DNA of 64,000 nt. Origin: Mercurialis annua. Taxonomy: Eukaryota > Streptophyta > Magnoliopsida > Malpighiales > Euphorbiaceae. The notes beneath the pieces were generated by a model. The model was not told where the DNA came from and made no database searches. It worked only from the letters and a program-made list of their open reading frames with translations. This document shows positions 1 through 11,870 of this stretch, piece after piece. Location: positions 11,237,001-11,301,000 of the forward strand of contig NC_065573.1 of NCBI RefSeq assembly GCF_937616625.2, in the 5' to 3' direction. The first letter of the stretch is position 1. Each line of letters starts with the position of its first letter. A program made the position numbers and the translations under genes.

Positions 1-3000
1 TTCGCCTTTTTAGCTACTGAAGCCAAACGTTTACAAACGTTACCAAAAAAATCCAAACATTTCCCCTTTTTATCGATTTAAGCCAAACGTTTATAAATGC
101 TATGAAACTAATCCAAACATTTCTCCCTTTTAGCGATTTAAGCCAAACATTTATAAACGCTACGAAACAAATCCAAACGTTTCACCTTTTTAGCAATTTA
201 AGCCAAATCTTTACTAACGGTACGAATCAAATCCAAACGTTTCTCCTTTTTAGCAATTTAAGCCAAACGTTTACAAATGTTACGAAATAAATCAAAGCGT
301 TTCACCTTTTTAGCAATTTAAGCCAAACGTTTACAATCGTTACAAAACAAATCCAAGCGTTTCACCTTTTTTGCAAGTTGTGCCAAACGTTTACAATAGT
401 TACGAAACAAATCCAAGCGTTTCACCTTTTTAGCAATTTAAGCCAAACCTTTACTGACGGTACGAATCAAATCCAAGCGTTTCTCCTTTTTAGCAATTTA
501 AGCCAAACGTTTACAAATGTTATGAAATCAATAAAAGCGTTTCACCTTTTTTGCAATTTAAGCCAAACGTTTGCAAAGGTCGAAATAAATCCAAACGTTT
601 CCCCTTTTTAGCGATTTAAGGAAAACTTTTACAAATATTACGTAACAAATCCAAACGTTTCACATTTTTAGCGATTTAAGCCAAACGATTACAAACGTTA
701 CGAAACAAATCCAAACGTTTCATATTTTTAGCGATTTAAGCCAAACGTTTACAAACGTTACGAAACAAATCCAAACGTTTCGCCATTTTAGCGATTTAAT
801 CCAAACGATTACAAAAATTTCGAAACAAATCCAAACGTTTAAAACTTTACGAAACGAATCCAAACATTTCGCATTTTTAGCGATTTAAGCCAAACCTTTA
901 CAAACGTTACGAAACAAAACCAAGCATTTCACATTTTTTGCAATTTAAGCCAAACGTTTACAAACGTTCCGAAACAAATCCAAGTGTTTCACCTTTTTTG
1001 CAATTTAAGCCAAACGTTTACAAACGTTTCGAAATAAATCCAAGCATTTAAGCTTTTTAGTAATTTAGCCAAATGTTTACAAACGTTGCGAAACAAATCC
1101 AAATGTTTCACCTTTTTAGCGATTTAAGCCAAATGTTTACAAACATTACGAAAGAAAGCCAAATGTTTCACCTTATTAGCCATTTAAACCGAACGTTTAC
1201 AAACGTTACGAAACAAAACCAAACACTTCACCTTTTTAGCAATTTAAGCCAAAATTTTACGAAACAAATCCAAATGTTTCCCACTTTTAGCGAATTAAGC
1301 CAATAGTTTAAAACTTTACAAAACAAATTGAAACGTTTCATCGTTTTAGCGATTTAAGCCAAACGTTTAAACGTTATGACACAAATCCAAACGTTTTACA
1401 TTTTTGGCGATTGCAGCCAAACGTTTACAAACGTTACGAAACAAATCCTAACGTTTCATCGTTTTAGCGATTTAAGACAAACGTTTACAAAAGTTACGAA
1501 ACCAAACGTTTCCCCTTTTTAGCGATTTAAGCCAAACGTTTACAAAGGTTATGAAACAAATCCAAATGTCTCACCTTTTTAGCAATTTAAGCCTAACGTT
1601 TACAAACGTTACGAAACAAATCCAAGCGTTTAACCTTTTTAGCAATTTAAGCCAAACGTTTACAAACGTTACTAAAAAAATCCAAGTGTTTCACCTTTTT
1701 AGCAATTTAAGCCAAACGTTTGCAATCGTTACGAAACATATCCAAGCGTTTCACTTTTTTTGCGATTTGTGCCAAACGTTTACAATCGTTACGAAACAAA
1801 TCCAAGCATTTCAACTTTTTAGCGATTTAAACCAAACGTTTACAAGCGTTACGAAATAAATCTACACGTTTCACTTTTTTGGCGATTTAAGCCAAACGTT
1901 TACAAACGTTACGAAAAAAATCCGAAAGTTTCCCCTTTTTAGCGATATAAACCAAACGTTTATAAACGTTACAAAACAAATCCAAACGTTTCGCCTTGTT
2001 AGCGATTTAAGCCAAACGATTCCAAACGTTACGAAACAAATCCAAACGTTTCGCCTTTTTAAAGATTTAAGCCGAACGTTTACAAATGTTACGAAACAAA
2101 ACAAAACGTTTCCCCTTTTTAGCAATTTAAGCAAAACGTTTACAAACGCTATGAAACAAATCCAAGCGTTTCACCTTTTTAGCAATATAAGCCAAATGTT
2201 TACAAACGTTAGGAAACAAATCCAATCGTTTCACCTTTTTAGCAATATAAGCCGAACGTTTACAAACGTTACGAAACAAATCAAAACGTTTTGCCTTTTT
2301 GGCGTAATAAGCCGAACGTTTACAAACGTTATGAAAAAAACCAAATGTTTCACTTTTTTAGCAATTTTAGCCAAACATTTACAAACTTTACGAAAAAAAT
2401 TTAAATGCTTCCCCATTTTAGCGATTTAAGCCAAACGTTTAAAACGTTACGAAACAAATTCAAATGTTTCAACGTTTTAGCGATTTAAGCCAAACGTTTA
2501 CAAACATTGCGAAACATATCCAAACGTTTCACCTTTTTAGCCATTTAAACCAAACGTTTATAAAGGTTATGAAACAAATGCAAATGTCTCAAATTTTTAG
2601 CAATTTAAGCCAAATGTTTACAAACGTTACGAAACAAATCCTAGCGCTTCACCTTTTTAGCAATTTAAGCCAAACGTTTACAAACGTTACTAAACAAATC
2701 TAAACGTTTCACCTTTTTAGCGATTTAAGCCAAACGTTTACAAACATTACGAAACAAATCCAAACGGTTTACCTTTTTAGCAATTTAAGCCAAATGTTTA
2801 CAAACGTTACAAAACAAATCCAAACGTTTGACCTTTTTAGCTATTTAAGCCAAACGTTTACAAACGTTACGAAAAAAATAAAAACGTTTCACCTTTTTAG
2901 CGATTTAAGCCAAACGTTTATAGACGTTACGAAACAAATCCAAACGTTTTGCCTGTTAATCAATTTAAGCCAAACGTTTACAAACGTTACGAAACAAATC

Positions 3001-6000
3001 CAAACATTTCCTCTTTTTAGCGATTTAAGCCAAACGTTTACAAATGTTACGAAACAAAACCAAACGTTAAAACTGTTACGAAACATATCCAAACGTTTCA
3101 TATTTTTAGCGATTTAAGCCAAACGTTTACAAACGTTACTGAACAAAACCAAACGTTTTACATTTTTACCAATTTAGGCCAAATGTTTACAAACGTTACG
3201 AAACAAATCCAATAGTTTCACCTTTTTAGTGATTTAAGCCAAACGTGTTTAAATGTTCTGAAACAAATCCTAGCGATTCACCTTTTTAGAAATTTAAGGC
3301 AAACGTTTACAAACGTTACGAAACAAATCCATGTGTTTCACCTTTTTAACAATTTAAGCCAAACGTTTACAAACGTTACTAAACAAATCCAAACGTTTCA
3401 CCTTTTTAGCGATTTAAGCCAAACGTTTACAAATTATACGAAAAAAATCCAAATGTTTTAATTTAAGCCAAACATTTACAAACATTACGAAACAAATCCA
3501 AGCGTTTCTCCTTTTTACCAATTGAAGCCAAACGTTTACAAATTTTACTAAACAAATCCAAACGTTTCACCTTTTCAACGATTTAAGCCAAATGTTTACA
3601 AACGATACGAAACAAATCCAAACATTATTCCATCTTAGCAATTTAAGTCAAACGTTTACAAACGTTACAAAACAAATCCAAACGTTTCCCCTTTTTAGCG
3701 ATTTAAGCCAAACATTTACAAACGTTACGAAAAAAATCCAAACGTTTCCCATTTTTAGCGATTTAAGCCAAACGTTTATAGACGTTACGAAACAAATCCA
3801 AACATTTCGCCTTTTTAGCAATTTAGGTCAAACGTTACGAATCAAATCCAAGCGTTTCCCCATTTTACCGATTTAAGCCAAACATTTACAAACGCATGAA
3901 ATAAATCCAAACATTTCACCTTTTTAGCGATTTAAGCTGAACGTTTACAAGCGTTGTGAAACAAAACCAAACGTTTCCCCTTTTTAGCAATTTAAGCCAA
4001 CCGTTTACAAACGCTACGAAACAAATCTAAGCATTTCACCTTTTTAGCAATTTAAGCAAAAAGTTTACAAACGTTACAAAACAAATCCAAGCGTTTCACC
4101 TTTTTAGCAATATTAGTCAAACGTGTACAAACTTACAAAACAAATCAAAACGTTTCGCCTTTTTGGCGACATAAGCCGAACGTTTACAAACGTTATGAAA
4201 CAAAACCAAACGTTTCACCTTTTTAGCAATTTTAGCCAAACGTTTACATACGTTACGAAACAAATTTAAATGCTTCCCCATTTTAGCGATTCAAACCAAA
4301 CGTTTAAAACGTTATGAAACAAATCTAAACGTTTCACCTTTTTAGCAATTTAAGCCAAACGTTTACAAACGTTACGAAACATATTTGAATGTTCACCTTT
4401 TTAACAATTTAAGCCAAACGATTACAAACGTAACGAAAAATATCACAAGTGATTCAACTTTTTAGAAATTTAACCCAAACGTTTACAAACGTTACGAAAC
4501 AAATCCAAGCATTTCACCTTTTTGGTAATTTAAGCCAAAGGTTTACAAACTTTACGAAACAATACCAAGCATTTCACCTTTTTAGCAATTTAAACCAATC
4601 GTTTACAAACGTTTACAAATGCTACGAAACAAATCCAAACGTTTCACCTTTTTAGCGATTTAAGACAAACGTTTATAAATGCTACGAAACAAATCAAAAT
4701 GTTTCGCCTTTTTAGCAATTAAAGCCAAACGTTTACAAACGATACGAAACAAATCCAAGCGTTTCTCATTTTTAGCAATTTAAACCAAACGTTTACAAAC
4801 GTTACAAAAAAAATCCAAGCGTTTCTCCTTTTTAGCAATTTAAGCCAAACGTTTACAAACGTTATGAAACAAATCAAAGCGTTTCTCCTTTTTAGCAATT
4901 TAAGCCAAACGTTTACAAACGTTACGAAACAAATCAAAGCGTTTCACCTTTTTAGCAAATAATCCAAACGTTTACAAACAATACGAAACAAATCAAAGTG
5001 TTTCACCTTTTTAGCGATTTAAGCCAAACGTTAGCAAACGTTACGAAATAAATCCAAATTTTTCACCTTTTTAGCGATTTAAGCCAAACATTTACAAAAG
5101 TTACGAAACAAATCTAAAATTTTGACCTTTTTAGCGATATAAGCCAAATGTTTACAAACGTTACGAAATAAATCCAAATCTTTCACTTTTTTAGCAATTT
5201 AAGACAAACGTTTACAAATGTTAAGAAACAAAACCAAACGTTTAAAACGTTACGAAAAAATCCAAATGTTTCGCATTTTTAGCGAGTTCAGCGAAACGTT
5301 TACAAACATTAAGAAACAAAACCAAGCGTTTCACCTTTTTAGCAATTTAAGCGAAACGTTTACAAACGTTACGAAACAAATCCAAGTGTTTCACCTTTTT
5401 AGAAATTTAAGCCACACGTTTACAAATGTTACAAAACAAATCCAAGCGTTTCCCATTTTTAGAAATTTAAACCAAACGTTTACAAAGGTTACGAAACAAA
5501 TCCACACGTTTCACCTTTTTAGCGATTTAAGCCAAACATTTACAAGCGTATGAAACAAATCTAAACGTTTCACCTTTTTAGCGATTTAAGCCAAACGTTT
5601 ACAAAGGTTATGAAACAAATCCAAAATTTTCACCTTTTTTGCAATTTAAGCCAAACGTTTACAAACGTTACGAAACAAATCCAAACGTTTCACCTTTTTA
5701 GAAATTTAAACCAAACGTTTACAAACATTAAGAAACAAATCCAAGTGTTTCACCATTTTAGCAATTTAAGCCAAACTTTTACAAACGTTACGAAACAAAT
5801 CTAACAATTTCACCTTTTTAGCGATTTAAGCCAAACGTTTACACATGTTACAAAACAAATCTAAACGTTTCACCTTTTTAGCGATTTTAGTCAAACGTTT
5901 ACAAACATTATGAAACAAATCCAAACGTTTCACCATTTTTAGCGATTTAAGCCAAACATTTACAAACATTAGGAAACAAATTCAAACGTTTCACCTTTTT

Positions 6001-8600
6001 AGCGATTTAAGCCAAATGTATACAAACGTTACGAAACAAAACCAAACGTTAAAAACGTTACGAAACAAATCCAAAGGTTTCACATTTTTAGCGATTTAAG
6101 GCAAACGTTACAAAACGAAACCAAGCATTTCACCTTTTTAGCAATTTAAGCCAAACGTTACGAGACAAATCCAAGCGATTCACCTTTTTAGCAATTTAAG
6201 CCAAACGTTTACAAACGTTACGAAACAAATCCAAGCGTTTCACCTTTTTAGCAATTTAGGCCAAACATTTACAAAAGTTAAAAAGCAAATTCAAATGTTT
6301 CACCTTTTTAGCAATTTAAGCCAAACGTTTACAAACGTTACGTAACAAAAAATTAAAATGTTTCACCTTATTAGCTATTTAAGCCAAACGTTACGAAAAA
6401 AATCCAAACGTTTCCCTTTTTTAGCGATTTAAGCCATACGTTTACAACGGTTATTAAACAAATCCAAATGTTTCTCCTTTTTAGCAAATTAAGTCAAACG
6501 TTTACAAACGTTACAAAACAAATCCAAGCATTTCACCTTTTTAGCAATTTAAGCCTAACGTTTACAAACGATACGAAAGAACTCCAAACGTTTTACCTTT
6601 TTAGTGATTGAAGCCAACCGTTATTAAATTTTACGAAACAAATTCAAATAATTTGAAACAAATCCAAACATTTCACCTTTTTAGCGATTTAAGCCAAACA
6701 TTTACAAACGTTATGAAACAAAGCCAAACATTTACAAATACTACGAAACAAATCCAAGAGTTTCACCTTTATAGCAATTTAAGCCAAACGTTTACAAACA
6801 TTACGAAACAAAACCAAACATTTCACATTTTTCCCGATTTAAGCGAAACGTTTACAAACGCTACGAAAGACCTCCAAACGTTTCCCCCTTTTAGCGATTG
6901 AAGCCAAACGCTTACAAACGTTACGAAACAAATCCAAAGGTTTCACCTTTGAGCGATTTATGCCAAACGTTTACAAACGTTACGAAACAAATCCAAATCT
7001 TTCACCGTTTTAGCGATTTAAGCCAAACGTTTACAAATGTTACGAAACAAAACCAAACGTTTAAAAGTTTACGAAACAAAACCAAAAGTTTAAAACGTTA
7101 CGAAACAAAACCAAACGTTTAAAACGTTACGAAACAAATCCAAACGTTTCGCATTTTAGCGATTTAAGCCAAACGTTTACAAACATTAAGAAACAAAACC
7201 AAGCTTTTCACGTTTTTAGCAATTTAAGCCAAACATTTACACACGTTACGAAACAAATCCAAGTGTTTCACCTTTTTAGAAATTTAAGCCAAACGTTTAC
7301 AAACATTACGAAACATTTCCAAGCGTTTCATATTTTTAGCAACTTAAGCCAAACGTTTAAAAACATTACGAAAGAAATCCACACGTTTCATCTTTTTAGC
7401 GATTTAAGCCAAATGTTTACAAACGTATGAAACAAATCCAAACGTTTCACCTTTTTAGTGATTTTAGCCAAACGTTTACAAAGGTTATGTAACAGATCCA
7501 AAAATTTTACCTTTTTTGCAATTTAAGCCAAACGTTTACAAACGTTTCGAAACAAATCCAAACATTTCCCCTTTTTAGAAATTTAAGTCAAACGTTTACA
7601 AACATTAAGAAATAAATCCAAATGTTTCACCATTTTAGCAATTTAAGCCAAACTTTTACAAACATTACGAAACAAATCCAACAGTTTCACCTTTTTAGCG
7701 ATTTAAGCCAAACGTTTACACACGTTACAAAACAAATCCAAACGTTTCACCTTTTTAGCGATTTTAATCAAACGTTTACAAACGTTATGAAACAAATCCA
7801 AACGTTTCACCATTTTTAGCGATTTAAGCCAAAGATTTACAAACATTAGGAAACAAATCCAAACGTTTCACCTTTTTAGCGATTTAAGCCAAATGTATAC
7901 AAACGTTACGAAACAAAACCAAACTTTTAAAACGTTACGAAACAAATCCAAACGTTTCACATTTTTAGCGATTTAAGCGAAACGTTACGAAACGAAACGA
8001 AGTATCTCACCTTTTTAGCAATTTAAGCCAAACATTTACAAACGTTACGAAACAAATCCAAGCGTTTCACCTTTTTAGCGATTTAAGCAAAACGTTTACA
8101 AACGTTACGAAACAAATCCAAGCGTTTCACCTTTTTAGCAATTTAAGCCAAACGTTTACAAAAGTTAAAAAACAAATTCAAATGTTTCATATAATTAGCA
8201 ATTTAAGCCAAACGTTTACAAACATTACGAAACAAATCCAAGCATGTCACCTTTTTAGCAATTTAAGCCAAACGTTTACAAACGTTAAAAAACAAATTCA
8301 AATGTTTCACCTTATTAGCTATTTAAGCCAAACGTTACGAAAAAAATCCAAACGTTTAGCCATACGTTTACAACGGCTATGAAACAAATCCAAATGTCTC
8401 ACCTTATTAGCAAATTAAGCCAAACGTTTACAAACGTACGAAACAAATCCAAGCATTTCACCTTTTTAGCAATTTAAGCCAAACGTTTACAAACGATACG
8501 AAACAAATCCAAACGTTTCACCTTTTTAGTGATTAAAGCCAACCGTTTACAAATTTTACGAAACAAATCCAAATGTTTTGAAACAAATCCAAATGTTTCA
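1..8600 (+). repeat. 60-bp satellite array, forward orientation
   Basis: About 143 head-to-tail copies of a 60-bp unit; the window begins inside the array. Taking AAACGTTT as position 1, the unit has AACGTT near position 12, AAATCC at 25-30, a second AAACGTTT at 31, CCTTTTTAGC at 41 and GATTTAAGCC at 51. Copies stay in 60-bp register for long stretches, broken by small indels and by shortened units in which the first half reads AAACGTTTAAAACGTTACG. Common variants are AAACGTTT to AAATGTTT, AAACATTT or AAGCGTTT, and GCGATTTAAG to GCAATTTAAG. 'Forward' is an arbitrary label. Short periodic open frames of 60-111 codons arise because 60 is divisible by 3; they are not treated as genes. The array ends where retroelement sequence starts, near 8601. 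Confidence 0.97.
5218..8600 (+). repeat. Higher-order duplication of ~1.88 kb in the left array
   Basis: Unusual variant monomers recur in the same order about 1877 bp apart. The AAACGTTTAAAACGTTACG unit followed by TTTCGCATTTTTAGCG starts near 5218 and near 7095. TACAAACATTAAG lies at 5301 and 7178. AAATGTATAC lies at 6014 and 7891. AGTGATT(G/A)AAGCCAACCG lies at 6603 and 8528 (offset 1925, implying an intervening indel of about 48 bp). The copies are therefore about 5218-6680 and 7095-8600. A similar spacing (1865) separates TTTAAATGCTTCCCC at 2400 and 4265. Confidence 0.8.
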
Positions 8601-9295
8601 GATCGAGTGCAAATCGGCTCACTCCAGTGAACTCAGTCACAAACTCTTGCACGTACCGATTGCCTCTACTCTGGGTCAACCACTGGTTATGATAACTTTC
8701 CGTCACCGAAAATGGTAAGAAAATGGCGTTGAATATGGCGTTGAAACCAGTCCTTCACAAATTCAACCCAAGTCATAGTATCCATTGTTGGCTGAATATG
8801 GCGTTAAAACCAGTCCTTCGCAGGTCCTCGCATAGACATTTCCACCATGATGATGGTATGTCTCACGTTAGCATGTAGACGTCGAGCGTTACGTTCTACT
8901 TCTTCGAGGAAGTCTAAAGCATCGTTAGAGACGTCAAACTTAGTTGGCTTAAGGCGCATGTAAGCCAAGACGATATCTCGATCAGTAAAAGCAACATGGC
9001 GTAGCTGTTGCTGCTGTAGTTGTTCACGATGCATATTCTGCACCTCAGCCTGATTGGCTTGCATAGCCGCAATTCCCATAAGGAACTGATTCAGGTCGAA
9101 ACCCACAACATTAGGTTGCTGGGCTTGCGCTTGCACTTCAGGTGCCTGCGCCTGGGTGTCTTGGCCACCACCTCCTCCGTGAACAGCAGACTCATCTTGA
9201 GCTTCTGGATGAACATCATGTGCCCCTTCTATAACATTTCGTGCTGCAGCGGCAGCTCGTTCTGCTTCTGGTCGTTGGTCAGACATGCTGACCAA
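8601..9295 (-). pseudogene. gag: Retrotransposon gag, N-terminal part, broken
   Basis: Capsid-type polyprotein of a Ty3/gypsy element; in an intact element it would package the RNA into virus-like particles. The frame opens at 9295 (a second Met lies three codons further in) and runs 163 codons. The N-terminus is Ala/Glu/Gln-rich, followed by a Gly run and Gln-rich stretches, then the start of the retrotransposon-gag domain: DIVLAYMRLKPTKF, LDFLEEVERNARRL and a VEMSMRGPAKDWF block. A TAA stop follows DWF near 8804, but gag-like coding continues beyond it in the same frame (a PTMDTMTW-type segment). Further down on the minus strand, RYVQEFVTEFTGVSRFALD-type codons reach the truncation at 8601. 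A 26-bp direct repeat, 63 bp apart (8731-8756 and 8794-8819), lies just past the stop and looks like a partial internal duplication. Zinc knuckle, protease and pol are absent. Confidence 0.85.
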
Positions 9296-9557
9296 GACAA
9301 ACAGCGTTACTTAACCGCATAAACGCATATCATCGCAAATGCAATCATATACAACACGTATCTCATCACATGCGATCACACACACTTACGACAGACTCAC
9401 ATCCTAGAGGGAAAGCTGAAAATTTGAAAATCAAACGAATACGTAACAAAGACAAGACTCGAGTCTTATGTGCTGCAGTAGATTTCCTAGGAACTCGATC
9501 ACTTAACATATATCTGATATGAGCAATGGTAACTTGACCATGCTCTGATACAAACAT
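9296..9557 (-). other. Retrotransposon untranslated leader with primer-binding site
   Basis: The interval between the 5' LTR edge and the gag start, read on the minus strand. It begins with the primer-binding site and continues with ACTCGAGTCTTGTCTTTG-type sequence that resembles the corresponding leader of the plus-strand element near 49890-49915. No open frame of note. Confidence 0.75.
9542..9553 (-). other. Primer-binding site, initiator tRNA-Met type
   Basis: On the minus strand this reads TTGTATCAGAGC, one base from the usual plant TGGTATCAGAGC that pairs with the 3' end of initiator tRNA-Met. It lies 4 nt inside the LTR edge, the same spacing as in the element at 47105-57822. Confidence 0.85.
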
Positions 9558-10138
9558 TGTCACGACCAAATCTCATGGGCCGAGACCGGCGCTAGGGAAT
9601 GGGAGTGGTTGCTCCGAAACCCGTAGCAAGCCTAAAAACGTAAATCAATTTTTTGTAAAACATCAAATGCCATGCATGACAAACACATACACGTGTCATG
9701 CTACTAAACATGCCAGATATACTTATCCTCTGGCAATCACAATCACTATAGTGCAGCAAGTATAAAACATTTATACATTAAAACATAAAGTTATATATTA
9801 CAAAAGACCGCTTGATACAAAACATCTATCTACTACAGCTCTAAGAGTAAAGTACAGTTTCTTTACATACTTTCAAAAATACCGACGTAGGATAGAAGTC
9901 CGTTGCTTCAAAAACGTCTTTCACCTGAAAGGGAAAGCTGTGAGGGGTCAGTTTATGGGAATATACTGAGTGAGTTTGCATAGTTACTAATAAGCATTTA
10001 AATAAAACATAAAATCGATAATGTAAACAATTCGACCAAATGCAGCCAAGTAATTGATCCGGATGAAACCCTATTCTCCAAATACCTATCGATATACGAT
10101 AATAACGATAATAATCAAATCGATCGATCCAATTGGTA

Positions 10139-10265
10139 GGGTCCCGAGATAATTCAACTGAGTTCAACCTCTACCGTCACTTTATCCCAAGTTGTGGGTC
10201 CCGGGATAGTTCAACCGAGTTTAACCCACTGAATACGGGTCCCGAGATAGTTCAACCGAGTTAAA
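10139..10265 (-). repeat. Three short direct repeats inside the LTR
   Basis: GGGTCCCGAGATAGTTCAAC-like units start near 10139, 10194 and 10236 (plus-strand reading), separated by 42-55 bp and each followed by CGAGTT. Related CCCGAGAGCT...CCGAGTTAC repeats occur in the LTR at 33633-35997 (about 33750-33880), and a diverged version lies at about 46330-46400 in the composite element. Confidence 0.7.
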
Positions 10266-10984
10266 CCTCGTATCCAATTCGATATATATTCCAACTTTGA
10301 TACGATACGATATTCGATGTTCGATATTCGATAATATTGGCCCTTCTCATAACTTCTCAAATCAAAACTGGTGATCACACAGTCCTATTACCGCCCAATA
10401 GGAAGGCACGTTTCATCGGATCTATACTGGTTTCAAATTCGAGTATGAATACAATTCCATATAAACATTCACGATATAAGCAATGCAATGTAAATGAATG
10501 ATATAAAGCATTTACGATGTAAAAACGATATACTTTTTAAATACTTGAAAAGTAAACAAACAAACTCACAGAAAACGCTTATCCAAAATACGTCGGGGCT
10601 TAAAAACGTCAAGCTTCCCGAGCTCCTGGTCCAGCTGCTTCTTGCCTCACCGGATCTAAAACAATTTCAAAACATTTGACTAACATCATAATCCTAATCT
10701 AAGATTGATTCTAGACTCGAGACACGACAAGACACAAAGCATAAACTGTCGTGCTTCAAAGGCAATCTTTTCCAATAAACGAACCATACTTCTTCTGATC
10801 TTAATACTTCTCGATTCAATTTTTAAAATAGAATATAGGTTTTCTTAATAAAGCCAATTAATATCCATAAACTATCTCATTTCAAACAACTAGTCATATT
10901 TTACTCTTTTAACGTCCGAATCTCGCATTTTCGGAGTCCGGGAGTCGATATCGGGATAGGGAATCGTCAAATTAGGTTTTTAGG

Positions 10985-11150
10985 ATCATTCCCCTAAAAA
11001 AGGAGGGTGGTTCACGTCGTGCACCCCCATAGGGCACGTCATGCACCTTCAAATTTGGGAGGTGCACGTCGTGCACCTCTTTAGGGCACGTCGTGCCCCC
11101 GGGAACGACGTACTCTAACCATGAGCACGTCGTGCCCCGTCGTGGGCACG
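10985..11150. repeat. CG-rich palindrome cluster in LTR
   Basis: Repeated perfect or near-perfect palindromes built on GCACGTCGTGC: AGGTGCACGTCGTGCACCT at 11060-11078, GGGCACGTCGTGCCC at 11084-11098, and related copies near 11013, 11035 and 11125. The block is much more GC-rich than the surrounding LTR. It lies roughly 375-540 bp downstream of the LTR TATA-like box. Confidence 0.85.
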
Positions 11151-11519
11151 ACCCGGCCGCTGAAAACGGCCATTCCGACGTGCTAATTCAGTCCCGAACT
11201 CATCCACCATCCATATAACATCCTAATCTATCCTAAAACACAATAAAAACGTATAAAACGAATCGAATACGTAATCGCGATACGGTTTCGCCGTAACCTA
11301 ATTTTCAAATCAAAAACCCATCTAATAAACTCAAATAAACAGTGAAACTATGTGCTTACCGTGGTTACCCGTTGAAATACGATCGATTCGAGTAATAGAA
11401 AGTCGAAAACGGACGAGAAACGGAGATCGTACGATGAAAACGGAGAAAACGGCGATGAACGAAAGAAATGAAATCTGATACTTATAAGTTTCTGAATGAT
11501 TCATTCAATGATCCAAATC

Positions 11520-11530
11520 TTATATATAAA
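11520..11530 (-). promoter_or_regulatory. LTR TATA-like box
   Basis: Minus-strand TTTATATATAA, preceded by ATTAGCCA. This matches the ATTAGCCAACC + TATATATATA context of the LTRs at 42421-47065, and a pyrimidine-rich leader with CGTTTCTCGTCC follows in both. Probable RNA polymerase II promoter of the element; inferred from sequence only. Confidence 0.6.
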
Positions 11531-11870
11531 TGGCTAATTTGCACTTTAGTCCTTGAAGCTTTTCAAAAGTTGCAATTTAGCCCAAATCCTATCAGCGTCC
11601 AAATATTAAACGGTCTCCGATTGACACGAAACATTAATCATAAATACTATAAATTATTTCGCGGGTTTTGGCGAAATAAATTCCATTACGGGATTTATAA
11701 TTTATTTTATATTAAATTTCGAAGTTATTTCCTTAAATCCCGTTAATCCGCTTAATAAAAATTATTATAAATTCCCGATATTATTAAACTAAATTCTCCT
11801 TAATTTAATTTATCGGAAATCTCGACACGTGGCACGACGTAATTACTTTAAAAATATTTGGGGTATTACA

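Larger units (their letters stand above)
8601..11870 (-). mobile_element. Truncated Ty3/gypsy LTR retrotransposon (5' LTR + leader + partial gag)
   Basis: Read on the minus strand this is a 5' LTR (11870 to 9558), a primer-binding site, a leader, and the first part of gag, which breaks off at about 8601 directly into satellite. The remaining gag, all of pol and the 3' LTR are missing. The satellite is in opposite orientation on the two sides (forward to the left, reverse to the right), so the truncation point coincides with a rearrangement breakpoint. No target duplication can be tested because one end is lost. LTR ends and promoter region resemble the composite element at 42421-47065, so the two probably belong to related families. 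Confidence 0.9.
9558..11870 (-). repeat. 5' LTR (2313 bp) of the truncated gypsy element
   Basis: On the minus strand the LTR starts TGTAATACCCC (11870) and ends GGTCGTGACA (9558), with the normal TG...CA ends. It contains a TATA-like box near 11525, a CG-rich palindrome cluster at 10985-11150, and three short CCCGAGATAGTTCAAC-type direct repeats at about 10139-10265. Small open frames inside it are not supported as genes. Confidence 0.9.

Noticed and set aside
1..8600. Chain of open frames of 60-111 codons in the satellite as genes
   Set aside because: They follow the 60-bp period exactly, start and stop at random variant monomers, and encode only the translated repeat. Similar frames arise in every array.
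9020..9322. Plus-strand 100-codon frame
   Set aside because: It is the antisense shadow of the minus-strand gag, which has clear gag-domain features.
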